Assembly (NCBI RefSeq): GCF_001423245.1
Contig: NZ_LMOH01000026.1
Location: forward strand, 1 to 64,000
Direction: 5' to 3'
Source of the DNA: Aureimonas sp. Leaf324
GTDB lineage: Bacteria > Pseudomonadota > Alphaproteobacteria > Rhizobiales > Rhizobiaceae
Length of the DNA stretch: 64,000 nt
The notes under the pieces are model-generated. The model did not search any database and had not been told where the DNA came from. It saw nothing but the letters and a program-made list of their open reading frames with translations. Numbering within the stretch: position 1 is the first letter of the stretch; each line of letters starts with the position of its first letter. Both the position numbers and the translations under genes were made by a program. Shown one piece after another: positions 53,249-62,140 of the stretch.

Positions 53249-54769
53249 TCAGTCGCCCTTCTCGGGCATCATGAACGGTCGCACGTTGGAGGAGGTTTCG
53301 CCACCGTGGCCGTCGTGCAATCCGTCGCCCATCAGTCCGGCGTCGCCGGTGCGCGAGCGCGTCGCCCGCTTCAGCGTCTCGTTCTGCCGCTGCAGCGCCG
53401 TGCGGTTCTCTCGGGCGATGTCGAGCGCGCCCTGCGCCAGCGTGCGCTCGGCCTTCTCGGTCTGCAACTCCTCGATGAGGCGGCGGTTCGCCGCCTCGAG
53501 CGTCTGGCGCTCCTGCTCGAAACGCAAGGTCAGCGCCTCGACCCGGTCCGACAGGTTGTTGGCGCGGGTCGTCACGCCCTCCAGCGCCGCGTCCTTGGCC
53601 GCCAGCGCCTTGACCAGCATGTCGGCGCGCGCCTCGAGCTCCATCCGGCCCTTCTGCGCGTCCTGAAGCTGCGTCAGGAGGCGCGTCGCCTCCGTCTTGC
53701 TGGCTTCCAGGCGCCGGTCGAACGTGGTCCGCTCGGCGATCGCCTCCTTGTTGGCACGCTCGGCGGCGCGCATGGCCTCTTCGCGCTCGCGCAGCTGGCC
53801 GCGCACCTGGGCGAGGATCTGGTCGGTCGCCATCAGGCGGGCCGAGAGGGCCTCGATCTTCATCGCCGCGCTGGAGCGCTCGGTCTTCATGGCCGCGAGT
53901 TCGGCCTCGAGCTGCGCCACGGCGCGCTGACGCCCGGCCTGCTCGGCCGCGATGTGGGACTCCTGAAGGGCGATCGTCTGGAGATGCGCCTCGACCTGGG
54001 TCGACAGCTCGTCCATGCGCGAGCCGGCCGAGACGAGTTCGGCCGCCTGCTCTTCGGCAAGGTTCTGGAAGCGGCGGTTTTCCTGCTCCAGGATCTGCCG
54101 GCGCTCGGAGACCTCGGCGAGCATGCGCTCGGCGTCGGCGAGCGCCTGGTCCGACACCTGCGCCTCGGCGCGCAGGGTCTTCACCTCCAGCGCCAGCGAC
54201 TGGTTCTGCTCGACTTCGGCGAGCAACTGCCGCTCCAGCGCGTTGGCGTGCGTCGTCTTCTCGCGCAGCGTCAGGCGCTGCTCGTCGAACCCGGTCTCCT
54301 GCTCGCGCAGAAGATTCTCGAGGCGCGTCGCGCGCGACACCGCGGTCGAGAGTTCGCTGGACGCCGTGGAATAGCGGCCAAGGAGCGAGTCGACCTCGCG
54401 CCGCAGCGCCTGCCCGCTCTCCATCTCCTGCTGCAGCAGCGCCTCGAGCTCGAGGATGCGCGACTTGGAGCGCGGCAACTCCTCGGCGATCGTCTCGATC
54501 GGTCCGATGAGCTGGGAGAAGTCGTCGGTCAGGGAGCGCAGGTCGCCGAGCCGCTCGGCCATCTCGCCGATGCGCACCTTCAGCATCTCGTTGCGCTGGC
54601 CGATGCTGTCGAGCGGCGACACGAAACCGGGATGGGCGCCGGACGAAGCAGGGGCAGAGGCGCGAGGGGCCACGGGATCCACAACCTTTCCGAAGTCGGG
54701 GCGCTCGGCGGCGTTCTCGCTCGGGCGCTGGCCGTCACGCCGAAAGAAGAACGACAGCGGTGAGCTCAT
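53249..54769 (-). CDS. Long coiled-coil protein, possibly cytoskeletal
   Basis: A 506-residue protein that is coiled coil from about residue 55 to 470, with almost continuous heptads (LRREVDSLLGRYSTASSELS, LAEVSERRQILEQENRRFQN) and short non-helical ends; the last 35 residues are Gly-rich. Length and plan resemble crescentin-like filament proteins of alphaproteobacteria, but general coiled-coil similarity is weak evidence. It heads a cluster of three coiled-coil genes. A near-consensus CtrA box lies 70 bp upstream, which suggests cell-cycle control. Confidence 0.72.
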   Translation of the reverse strand: MSSPLSFFFRRDGQRPSENAAERPDFGKVVDPVAPRASAPASSGAHPGFVSPLDSIGQRNEMLKVRIGEMAERLGDLRSLTDDFSQLIGPIETIAEELPRSKSRILELEALLQQEMESGQALRREVDSLLGRYSTASSELSTAVSRATRLENLLREQETGFDEQRLTLREKTTHANALERQLLAEVEQNQSLALEVKTLRAEAQVSDQALADAERMLAEVSERRQILEQENRRFQNLAEEQAAELVSAGSRMDELSTQVEAHLQTIALQESHIAAEQAGRQRAVAQLEAELAAMKTERSSAAMKIEALSARLMATDQILAQVRGQLREREEAMRAAERANKEAIAERTTFDRRLEASKTEATRLLTQLQDAQKGRMELEARADMLVKALAAKDAALEGVTTRANNLSDRVEALTLRFEQERQTLEAANRRLIEELQTEKAERTLAQGALDIARENRTALQRQNETLKRATRSRTGDAGLMGDGLHDGHGGETSSNVRPFMMPEKGD

Positions 54770-54838
54770 CCCTATCGACTCCCTTTCGATCCGATCACGG
54801 ACCGGTCTTGCCGGTCCCCTCGGACCGAAGCAATCTGA

Positions 54839-54853
54839 TTTACGAAATATTAA
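54839..54853 (-). promoter_or_regulatory. Near-consensus CtrA box
   Basis: Plus-strand TTTA-N7-TTAA differs by one base from the CtrA recognition pattern TTAA-N7-TTAA. It is 70-84 bp upstream of the long coiled-coil gene, a typical position for activation, and sits in a rare A+T-rich patch. The assignment is by pattern only. Confidence 0.4.
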
Positions 54854-54989
54854 TCAATTTTTCCAGATGAGTGCGGGCTGGTCACACCGACGGGAGCGAC
54901 CGCGCGACCGGCCGGCGGCGCCGTTCAGGAACCGTTCAGTCGCGAACCAGTTAATGCGCATGATCCCCATGTATTTTCGGAGGAATTCC

Positions 54990-55505
54990 ATGCGCATTCC
55001 GAAATGGCTGGCCGGACGCACCCTGGCCGTCGCCCTGGCGCTGACGATGGTTCCGGCCGCCCTACCCTCGACGACCCCGCTGGTCGGCGTGTCCAGCGCC
55101 AAGGCCGACCCCTACTATCGCTACGGCCCGCACTACGGGCCCGGCGGCTTCCGGGGCGCCGGCTGGGGCGGCCAGCGCTACTACGGCGGCCGCGGCTATT
55201 ATGGTGGCCCGCGCTACTACGGCGGTCGCGGCTATGGTTATGGCCATCGCGGCTATCGCCGTCACGGCGGCGGCGGTGCGGCGGTCGCGGGCGCGATCGT
55301 CGGCCTTGGCGTCGGTGCGGCGATCGCCAGCGCCGCGCAGCCCCGCTACGTCGAGCGCGCCCCGCGCTACTATGCGGCGCCGGCCTACCGGGCCGAGCCC
55401 TGGACGCGCGAGTGGTACCGCTACTGCGCCCAGCGCTACCGCTCCTTCGATCCGCGGTCGGGCACCTTCCAGCCCTATAACGGCCCGCGTCAGCTCTGCC
55501 GCTGA
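54990..55505 (+). CDS. BA14K-like secreted protein, Gly/Tyr-rich
   Basis: A 171-residue exported protein. The signal peptide ends near residue 39 (VSSAKA). A Gly/Tyr/Arg-rich repeat region follows (RYYGGRGYYGGPRYYGGRGY), then a glycine-rich hydrophobic stretch (GGAAVAGAIVGLGVGAAIAS), and the C-terminus is the BA14K motif WYRYCAQRYRSFDPRSGTFQ ending PRQLCR, with two cysteines. BA14K is a Brucella immunoreactive and lectin-like protein. An excellent GGAGGA lies upstream of the ATG. A paralogue follows. Confidence 0.8.
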   Translation: MRIPKWLAGRTLAVALALTMVPAALPSTTPLVGVSSAKADPYYRYGPHYGPGGFRGAGWGGQRYYGGRGYYGGPRYYGGRGYGYGHRGYRRHGGGGAAVAGAIVGLGVGAAIASAAQPRYVERAPRYYAAPAYRAEPWTREWYRYCAQRYRSFDPRSGTFQPYNGPRQLCR

Positions 55506-55531
55506 CACCCCGACCGGTCTGACCTCGACGG

Positions 55532-55558
55532 CGGCCGCCCCATCCGGGGCGGCCGTTT
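55532..55558 (+). terminator. Terminator after the first BA14K gene
   Basis: The arms CGGCCGCCCC and GGGGCGGCCG form a 10-bp stem with loop ATCC, followed by TTTC. It lies 26 bp beyond the stop codon. Confidence 0.7.
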
Positions 55559-55629
55559 CACCTTGGGGAACCAAGCGCCGGCCTTGCGACTTGCAAGGAG
55601 TAAGCGTGGGCAGGCTCGAGGAGGATGGG

Positions 55630-56118
55630 ATGATCGGCTGGCGTCCAGCGGCAATCGTGATGCTCGGCGCGGCGGCATGCCTCGCCTCGTCCGTCTTGCC
55701 CGCATCGGCCTGGGAATATGTCGGGCTCGATCCCTACAACCGGCCGGTCTACGCGCCGTCCGGACCGATCCCCAAGGTTCCGCTCGCCGTCTCGCCGCCG
55801 GTCTACCAGCGCAAGTCCGGCGCATTCGGCGGGCCGCAGGTGGCGGGGCCGCTCTACTACGCCCGCCCCGCACCGCCGGTGCCCGGCCTCTATCGCGACG
55901 ATCCCGCCCTCACCGCGGGGTCGATCCTCGCCTTCGACGTCGATGCCGCGCTCGCGGATGCCGAGGCCCCGCGCAGCGTGACCGTGGTCCGGCGCGGCGC
56001 CGGGCCGGCGCCGTTCACCGGTTCGTGGTATCGCTATTGCGAGACGCGCTACCGCTCGTTCGATCCCGAGACCGGCACCTACCAGCCATCCTCCGGCCCG
56101 CGCCGCCTCTGCCGCTAG
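55630..56118 (+). CDS. BA14K-like secreted protein, second copy
   Basis: A 162-residue exported protein with a signal peptide ending near residue 27 (PASA). The middle part lacks the Gly/Tyr repeats of its neighbour and is Pro-rich. The C-terminal motif WYRYCETRYRSFDPETGTYQ and final PRRLCR match the first copy almost residue for residue, so the two genes are diverged tandem paralogues that share only their C-terminal module. GAGGAGG lies upstream of the ATG at 55630; the frame opens earlier. It is convergent with the aminopeptidase gene. Confidence 0.78.
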   Translation: MIGWRPAAIVMLGAAACLASSVLPASAWEYVGLDPYNRPVYAPSGPIPKVPLAVSPPVYQRKSGAFGGPQVAGPLYYARPAPPVPGLYRDDPALTAGSILAFDVDAALADAEAPRSVTVVRRGAGPAPFTGSWYRYCETRYRSFDPETGTYQPSSGPRRLCR

Positions 56119-56130
56119 CGGATCGTCCGC

Positions 56131-57954
56131 TCAAGCCAGCGGACGCGTCGCCGCCTCCAGCCACGCGCGCGCCTCACCATCGAGGCGCGGGCCGATCTTT
56201 TCGCGCACCTCGCCGTGATACGCGTCGAGCCAGGCGCGCTCCTCGGCATCCAGAAGGTCGACGGCGATCATCCGCCGGTCGATCGGGGCGAAGGTCAGGG
56301 TCTCGAACGCATGGGTGTCGAGGTCGGCGCCCGCGATGAGCTCGGCCGGGAGCACCAGGATGAGGTTCTCGATGCGGATGCCGAAGGCGCCCTCGCGATA
56401 GTAGCCCGGCTCGTTGGAGACGATCATCCCCTCCTCCAGGACGGCCATGCCGCGCTTGGAGATCGACTGCGGCCCCTCGTGGACGGCGAGATAGGAGCCG
56501 ATGCCGTGGCCCGTGCCGTGCGCGTAGTCGCAGCCGGCGCGCCAGAGCGCGACGCGCGCCAGCGGGTCGAGATCGATGCCGCGCGTGCCGACCGGAAAGC
56601 GGGCGCGGCTGACGGCGATCATGCCCTTCAGGACCAGCGTAAACTTGTGCCGCGCCTCCTCGCTCACCGCGCCGATCGCCACCGTGCGGGTGATGTCGGT
56701 GGTGCCGTCGCGGTACTGCGCGCCGGAATCGATCAGGAACACCTCGCCGGCGGCCAAGACCCGGTTCGACTGGCGGTTCACCCGGTAGTGCGGGAGCGCG
56801 GCATTGGGGCCGGCCGCCGAGATCGTGTCGAAGGAGAGATCGCGGAGGGGCTGCCGGTCCGCTTCGCCGTGACGCTTGCGGAAGCCCTCCAGCGCCTCGG
56901 CCGCGCCGATCTCATCGAGGCTGCCGGGCGCCTGCGCGTCGAGCCAGGCGAGGAAGGCCGAGACCGCTGCACCGTCGCGCAGGTGGGCGCGGCGCGAGCC
57001 CTCGATCTCCACGGCGTTCTTGCGGGCGCGGGGCAGGCGCGCCGGATCGGTGCCGTGCACCACGGTCCCGCCGGCGGCGTCCACGACCTCGCGCAGCCGG
57101 TCGGCGGCGAGCGCGGGATCCAGCATGACGCGGCGCCCGTCGGCAATGTCGCCGAGCGCTGCCTCCAGCGCCTCGGGCGCCGCAATGTCGGCGAGCGGGG
57201 CGAGGGCTTCCATCGCCTCCACCCCGAGCTTGTCGCGGTCGATAAAGAGGGTCGCGCGCCCCTCGCGTGGGATCAGCGCAAAGGACAGGGGCAGCGGCGT
57301 GTGCGGCACATCGGAGCCGCGGATGTTGAAGGTCCAGGCGACGGACGACGGGTCGGTGAGGACTGTCGCGTTGGCAGCGGCCTTGCGGAGCGCCTCGCGG
57401 ATCTGCCCGAGCTTCTCCTCGCCCGAGCGGCCGGCGAGCGACTGCGGGTGGGCCGAGACGGCGCCCTTCGGCGGCTCCGGCCGGTCCTGCCAGACGCGAT
57501 CGAGCGGGTTGTGGCGAAGGGCGACGAGTTCGCCGCCGGCCTCGCCCATGGCGGTGCGCAGCGCCGCCACCTCGCCGAGCGTGTGCAGCCAAGGGTCGAT
57601 GCCGATCCGCAGACCCTTGGCGTGTTCGCGCAGATAGGTCCCGAGCGGCGTGTCGACCGAGCTTTCGATGGCGAATACGGCGGCGTCGACCTGCGCGCGC
57701 ACCTGCACCGTGTAACGTCCGTCGACGAAGATCGCGGCCCCTTCCGGCAGCACCAGCGCGGTGCCGGCCGAGCCGGTGAAGCCGGTCAGCCAGCGCAGCC
57801 GGTCGGCGGAGGCCGGGATGTACTCGCCCTGGTGCTCGTCGGCGCGCGGCACCACGAACCCGTCGACGCCGGCTTCCCTCAGGCTCGCCCGCAGGCGCTC
57901 GACGCGCGAGGCGCTCTGGCTGGAATCGGACACCTCGTCGAAGCTCTGGAACAT
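56131..57954 (-). CDS. Aminopeptidase P family protein (M24)
   Basis: A 607-residue metallopeptidase that removes an N-terminal residue before proline. Two N-terminal creatinase-like domains are followed by the pita-bread catalytic domain. The metal ligands are in [18 protein letters not shown] (two aspartates), [10 protein letters not shown] (histidine), SNEPGYY and RIENL (glutamates). The large three-domain size resembles eukaryotic XPNPEP1-like members common in this order. ATG 57954 is chosen, with AAGGAAGGG upstream; the frame extends 7 codons to 57975. Confidence 0.9.
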   Translation of the reverse strand: MFQSFDEVSDSSQSASRVERLRASLREAGVDGFVVPRADEHQGEYIPASADRLRWLTGFTGSAGTALVLPEGAAIFVDGRYTVQVRAQVDAAVFAIESSVDTPLGTYLREHAKGLRIGIDPWLHTLGEVAALRTAMGEAGGELVALRHNPLDRVWQDRPEPPKGAVSAHPQSLAGRSGEEKLGQIREALRKAAANATVLTDPSSVAWTFNIRGSDVPHTPLPLSFALIPREGRATLFIDRDKLGVEAMEALAPLADIAAPEALEAALGDIADGRRVMLDPALAADRLREVVDAAGGTVVHGTDPARLPRARKNAVEIEGSRRAHLRDGAAVSAFLAWLDAQAPGSLDEIGAAEALEGFRKRHGEADRQPLRDLSFDTISAAGPNAALPHYRVNRQSNRVLAAGEVFLIDSGAQYRDGTTDITRTVAIGAVSEEARHKFTLVLKGMIAVSRARFPVGTRGIDLDPLARVALWRAGCDYAHGTGHGIGSYLAVHEGPQSISKRGMAVLEEGMIVSNEPGYYREGAFGIRIENLILVLPAELIAGADLDTHAFETLTFAPIDRRMIAVDLLDAEERAWLDAYHGEVREKIGPRLDGEARAWLEAATRPLA

Positions 57955-58104
57955 GGAACCGGCCCTTCCTTGCATTGTCGCATTCCTCTGTTTCAGTCTC
58001 GGCCGGCGATCTCAAGGCCCGATCCACCATCCGCTGGAATGGTCGGGTCGACGCCGGGGCGGCCCGCTTGATCGGAGGCTCGAACGGGAGTAGAGATCGC
58101 TCAG

Positions 58105-58134
58105 TGACGTTTACGCAAACGTCAAAGTTTGACG
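58105..58134 (+). promoter_or_regulatory. Compound palindromic operator before the beta-oxidation genes
   Basis: The arms TGACGTTT (58105-58112) and AAACGTCA (58117-58124) form one dyad. The right arm is shared with a second, perfect dyad CGTCAAA-G-TTTGACG (58120-58134). The site ends 14 bp before the ATG. Such TGACGTTTAC-type sites recall operators of the TetR/MerR regulators of fatty-acid and branched-chain acyl-CoA degradation (for example LiuR, PsrA), but I cannot match it to one of them with confidence. Confidence 0.6.
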
Positions 58135-58148
58135 CTGGGAGTTCCGTC

Positions 58149-59945
58149 ATGCCGGTCTATCAGGCCCCCGTCGCCGATACGCTCTTCGTCCTCAACGACA
58201 TCCTCGGCTGGGAACGCCACGGCAACCTGCCGGGCTTTGCGGATGCGACGCCGGACGTCGTCGAGGCGATCCTCGGCGAGGCCGGCAAGTTCGCGACCGA
58301 CATCTTCCTGCCGCTCAACCAGGTGGGCGACCACGAGGGCTGCCAGCGCGCGGCCGACGCCTCGGTGACGACGCCGAAGGGCTTCAAGGAAGCCTACAAT
58401 CAGTTCCGCGAGGCCGGCTGGGGCGGCCTGTCGGCGAGCCCCGAATATGGCGGCCAGGGCCTGCCGCACACGCTGGCGGCCGCCGTCAACGAGTTCCTGT
58501 CCTCTGCCAACATGGCCTTCGCCATGTATCCGGGCCTAACGCGCGGCGCGATCGCGGCGATCGAGAGCCACGGCTCGGACGAGCAGAAGGCGCTCTACCT
58601 GCCCAAGATGGTGGACGGCATCTGGACCGGCACCATGAACCTCACCGAGCCCCATTGCGGCACGGACCTCGGTCTCCTGCGCACCCGTGCGGTGCCGGCG
58701 GAGGACGGGACGTTCAGGATTTCGGGCCAGAAGATCTTCATCTCGGCCGGCGAGCACGACCTGTCGGAGAACATTGTCCACCTCGTCCTCGCCCGCATCG
58801 AGGGCGCGCCGGAGGGCGTGAAGGGCATTTCGCTCTTCATCGTGCCGAAGTTCCTGCCCGACGAGGCGGGCAACCCGGGCGCGCGCAACGGCGTCTCCTG
58901 CGGCTCGCTCGAGGAGAAGATGGGCATCCACGGCAACGCCACCTGCGTCATGAACTACGACGGGGCGACGGGGTGGCTGGTCGGCGAGGCGCACAAGGGC
59001 CTGCGCGCCATGTTCACGATGATGAACGAGGCGCGGCTCGGCGTCGGCGTGCAGGGGCTCGCGATCTCCGAGATCGCCTACCAGAACGCCGTCGCCTATG
59101 CCCGCGACCGCCTGCAGGGCCGCGCGCTCGCCGGCTCCAAGCACGGCGAGAAGGCGGCCGACCCGATCATCGTCCACCCCGACGTGCGCCGCATGCTGAT
59201 GACGATCCGCGCCGTCAACGAGGCGGGCCGCGCGCTGATCCTCTGGACGGCGCTGCGGGGCGACCTCGCGCACCGCGCCGAGGACGCCAAGGTCCGCGAA
59301 GCGTCCGACGACTGGATGGGCCTCCTCACCCCGGTCATCAAGGGCGTCCTCACCGACAAGGGGTTCGAGAACGCCGTGATGGCGCAGCAGGTCTACGGCG
59401 GCCACGGCTATGTCCGGGAATGGGGCATGGAGCAGTTCGTGCGCGATGCGCGCATCGCCCAGATCTACGAGGGCGCCAACGGCATCCAGGCGCTCGACCT
59501 CGTCGGGCGCAAGCTGGCGCTGAACGGCGGCCGGGCGATCCAGGCCTTCTTCAAGGAGGTCGGCGGCTTCTGCGAGGAGCACCGCTCGAACGACGAGATG
59601 GCCCCCTTCACCAAGTCGCTGAAGAAGGGCCTCAACGATCTCCAGTCGGCCACGATGTGGCTGATGACCAACGCCATGGCCAAGCCCGACAACGCGGGCG
59701 CCGCCTCCACCGACTACATGCACCTCTTCGGGCTCGTCGCGCTCGGCTACATGTGGGGTCGCATGGCGCACGCCGCGCAGGAGAAGCTGGCGGCGGGCGC
59801 CGGCGACGATACATCCTTCCTCGAGAACAAGCTCGTCACGGCGCGCTTCTACATGGACCGTCTGATGCCCGAGACATCCGCCCACCTCGCTCGTATCTCG
59901 TCGGGCGCCGACTCGATGATGGCGCTCGGCGCCGACGCCTTCTGA
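58149..59945 (+). CDS. Acyl-CoA dehydrogenase (large, FadE/DmdC-like)
   Basis: A 598-residue flavoprotein, longer than the 388-residue enzyme at 17751 because it has an extra C-terminal domain, as in FadE-like and methylmercaptopropionyl-CoA dehydrogenases. FAD/substrate motifs are [19 protein letters not shown] and [15 protein letters not shown]; the catalytic region is [16 protein letters not shown], and [18 protein letters not shown] marks the C-terminal FAD contact. The operator just upstream and the thiolase 29 bp downstream make it the first gene of a beta-oxidation unit. Chain-length preference is not predictable. Confidence 0.9.
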   Translation: MPVYQAPVADTLFVLNDILGWERHGNLPGFADATPDVVEAILGEAGKFATDIFLPLNQVGDHEGCQRAADASVTTPKGFKEAYNQFREAGWGGLSASPEYGGQGLPHTLAAAVNEFLSSANMAFAMYPGLTRGAIAAIESHGSDEQKALYLPKMVDGIWTGTMNLTEPHCGTDLGLLRTRAVPAEDGTFRISGQKIFISAGEHDLSENIVHLVLARIEGAPEGVKGISLFIVPKFLPDEAGNPGARNGVSCGSLEEKMGIHGNATCVMNYDGATGWLVGEAHKGLRAMFTMMNEARLGVGVQGLAISEIAYQNAVAYARDRLQGRALAGSKHGEKAADPIIVHPDVRRMLMTIRAVNEAGRALILWTALRGDLAHRAEDAKVREASDDWMGLLTPVIKGVLTDKGFENAVMAQQVYGGHGYVREWGMEQFVRDARIAQIYEGANGIQALDLVGRKLALNGGRAIQAFFKEVGGFCEEHRSNDEMAPFTKSLKKGLNDLQSATMWLMTNAMAKPDNAGAASTDYMHLFGLVALGYMWGRMAHAAQEKLAAGAGDDTSFLENKLVTARFYMDRLMPETSAHLARISSGADSMMALGADAF

Positions 59946-59974
59946 TCCGGCCGCACAGGAAAGACGAAGATCTC

Positions 59975-61183
59975 ATGACCGACGCTTTCATCTACGACCA
60001 CGTGCGCACCCCGCGCGGCCGCGGCAAGAAGGACGGATCGCTGCACGAGGTGCCGGCCGTCCGGCTCGGCGCCAAGGTGCTGGAGGCTCTGCGCGACCGC
60101 AACGGCCTGCCGACGGCCGAAGTCGACGACATCATCTTCGGCTGCGTCGATCCGGTCGGCGAGGCCGGCTCGGTGATCCCGAAGGCCTCGGCCTTCGAGG
60201 CGGACTACGCCTTCGCCGCGCCCGGCATGCAGATCTCGCGCTTCTGCGCGTCCGGCCTCGACGCGGTGAATCTGGGCGCCGCCAAGATCGCAGCGGGCTC
60301 GGACGAACTCGTGATCGCGGGCGGCGTCGAATCCATGTCGCGCGTCGGCATGGGCATGTCGGGCGGCGCCTGGATCATGGACCCCTCGGTCGGCATCCCC
60401 GCCTACTTCATGCCGCAGGGCGTCTCGGCCGACCTCATCGCCACGAAATACGACTTCAGCCGAGACGACGTCGACGCCTACGCCGTGGAATCGCAGAAGC
60501 GCGCGGCAAAAGCCTGGGAGGAAGGCCGCTTCCAGCGCTCCGTGATCCCGGTGAAGGACCAGAACGGACTTCTCATCCTCGACCGCGACGAGCACATGCG
60601 CCCCTCGACCGACATGCAGTCGCTGGGCTCGCTCAACGCCTCCTTCGCCATGATGGGCGAGATGGGCGGCTACGATGCGGTCGCGATCCAGGCGCATCCC
60701 GAGATCGAGGCGGTCAACCACGTCCACCATGCCGGCAACTCGTCGGGAATCGTGGACGGCGCGGCGGCGGTGCTCTTGGGCTCGAAGGCGGCCGGCGAGA
60801 CGCTTGGCCTGAAGCCGAGAGCGCGCATCCGCGCCTTCGCCTCGATCGGCTCGGACCCGGCGCTGATGCTGACCGGCCCGGTGGACGTGACGAAGAAGCT
60901 CCTCGACCGCTCCGGCATGTCGCTCGCGGACATCGACCTCTTCGAGCTGAACGAGGCGTTCGCGGCGGTCGTCCTACGCTACCTCCAGGCCTTCGAGATC
61001 GATCCGGCCGTCATGAACGTCAACGGCGGCGCGATCGCCATGGGCCATCCGCTCGGCGCGACCGGTGCGATGATCCTCGGCACGGTGCTCGACGAGCTGG
61101 AGCGCCAGGACAAGCAGACTGCCCTCGTCACCTTGTGCATCGGCGCCGGCATGGGCACGGCGACGATCATCGAGCGCGTGTGA
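59975..61183 (+). CDS. Acetyl-CoA acyltransferase (thiolase)
   Basis: Cleaves 3-ketoacyl-CoA with CoA to release acetyl-CoA. It has 402 residues. The nucleophile is C91 in [12 protein letters not shown], and the histidines and second cysteine are in [27 protein letters not shown] and [13 protein letters not shown]. It lies between the acyl-CoA dehydrogenase and FadJ genes in the same direction; the three supply all four steps of a beta-oxidation cycle. FadA rather than a biosynthetic thiolase is favoured by context. Confidence 0.92.
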   Translation: MTDAFIYDHVRTPRGRGKKDGSLHEVPAVRLGAKVLEALRDRNGLPTAEVDDIIFGCVDPVGEAGSVIPKASAFEADYAFAAPGMQISRFCASGLDAVNLGAAKIAAGSDELVIAGGVESMSRVGMGMSGGAWIMDPSVGIPAYFMPQGVSADLIATKYDFSRDDVDAYAVESQKRAAKAWEEGRFQRSVIPVKDQNGLLILDRDEHMRPSTDMQSLGSLNASFAMMGEMGGYDAVAIQAHPEIEAVNHVHHAGNSSGIVDGAAAVLLGSKAAGETLGLKPRARIRAFASIGSDPALMLTGPVDVTKKLLDRSGMSLADIDLFELNEAFAAVVLRYLQAFEIDPAVMNVNGGAIAMGHPLGATGAMILGTVLDELERQDKQTALVTLCIGAGMGTATIIERV

Positions 61184-61209
61184 TGCGGGCAGCGCCCTGC
61201 CTCCGGCGG

Positions 61210-61995
61210 TCAGGCGACCCGGCTGCGGTCCGCCCGGTGGGTGGCGCGCACCGACATGTCGATCGGTGGGAGGGCCTCGAAGGCGGGCTTGGCGAACCAG
61301 TAGCCCTGGAACAGCGTGATGCCGGCCGCCTTCAGGACGGTGAACTCGTCCTCGGTCTCGACGCCTTCGGCCAAGACCTGGATGCCGAGCTCGCGCGCGG
61401 CGGTCGCGATCGTCGCCACGATGATCTGGCGCGGACGGCTCACCTCGATGCCGCGGATCAGCTTCATGTCGAGCTTGATGAGGTCGGGCTGGAAGTCTGC
61501 CAAGAGCGTCAGGCCGGCATAGCCGGCACCGAAATCGTCGAGCGCCGTGATGAAGCCCTGCCGCCGGTATTCGGTCAGGATGTTCTGGAGATGGCCGGTG
61601 TCGACGATCTCCTCGTTCTCGGTGAACTCGAACATCAGCGACTCGAGCGGGAAATCGTGGCGGCGCGCGGCGATCAGCGTTGCGCGCAGGCACGCCGCCG
61701 GCTCGTAGACGGCGTTGGGCAGGAAGTTGATCGACAGGCGCGTGTTCTGCCCACGCGGGAAGAGACGGGCGGCGAGTTCCAGCGCCTTCACGCGGCAGGC
61801 CTGGTCGAAGCGGTAACGCTGCTCGTCGGAGACCTTCGAGAGAATGGCGTAGGCCCCCTCGCCCGCCGTCCCGCGGATCAGCGCCTCGTAGCCCCACACA
61901 CGCGACGCGGCGATGTCGAAGATCGGCTGGAAGGCCATCGAGAAATCGAAGTCGAGCGGCTTGCCCGAGCGGCACCCTTCGCAATCCGTCGCCAT
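61210..61995 (-). CDS. EAL-domain cyclic-di-GMP phosphodiesterase
   Basis: A 261-residue protein made up almost wholly of one EAL domain. The catalytic residues look complete: E37 in GYEALIRG, N in SINFLP, E in FEFTENEE, the aspartate pair in LDDFGAGYAG, K in LIKLD, E in AEGVET and Q in LFQGYWFAKP. It should therefore hydrolyse cyclic-di-GMP. The N-terminus has a C-x2-C pair (DCEGC). There is no GGDEF, PAS or membrane domain. It lies on the opposite strand between the thiolase and FadJ genes. The PilZ receptor gene at 25906 is the only other c-di-GMP gene in the window. Confidence 0.88.
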   Translation of the reverse strand: MATDCEGCRSGKPLDFDFSMAFQPIFDIAASRVWGYEALIRGTAGEGAYAILSKVSDEQRYRFDQACRVKALELAARLFPRGQNTRLSINFLPNAVYEPAACLRATLIAARRHDFPLESLMFEFTENEEIVDTGHLQNILTEYRRQGFITALDDFGAGYAGLTLLADFQPDLIKLDMKLIRGIEVSRPRQIIVATIATAARELGIQVLAEGVETEDEFTVLKAAGITLFQGYWFAKPAFEALPPIDMSVRATHRADRSRVA

Positions 61996-62140
61996 CGTCC
62001 CGGTCCCATCGCGTTTTCCGTGGGACCGATTCTACGCAACAGGTCTTTGGAATCCCTGAAGACCAAGGGCTTTTGATAGCCTGCCACATGACTTCCGCAG
62101 GACTTGAGCGCCGCGGATCGTTCGTTCGGGAGACACGCGC

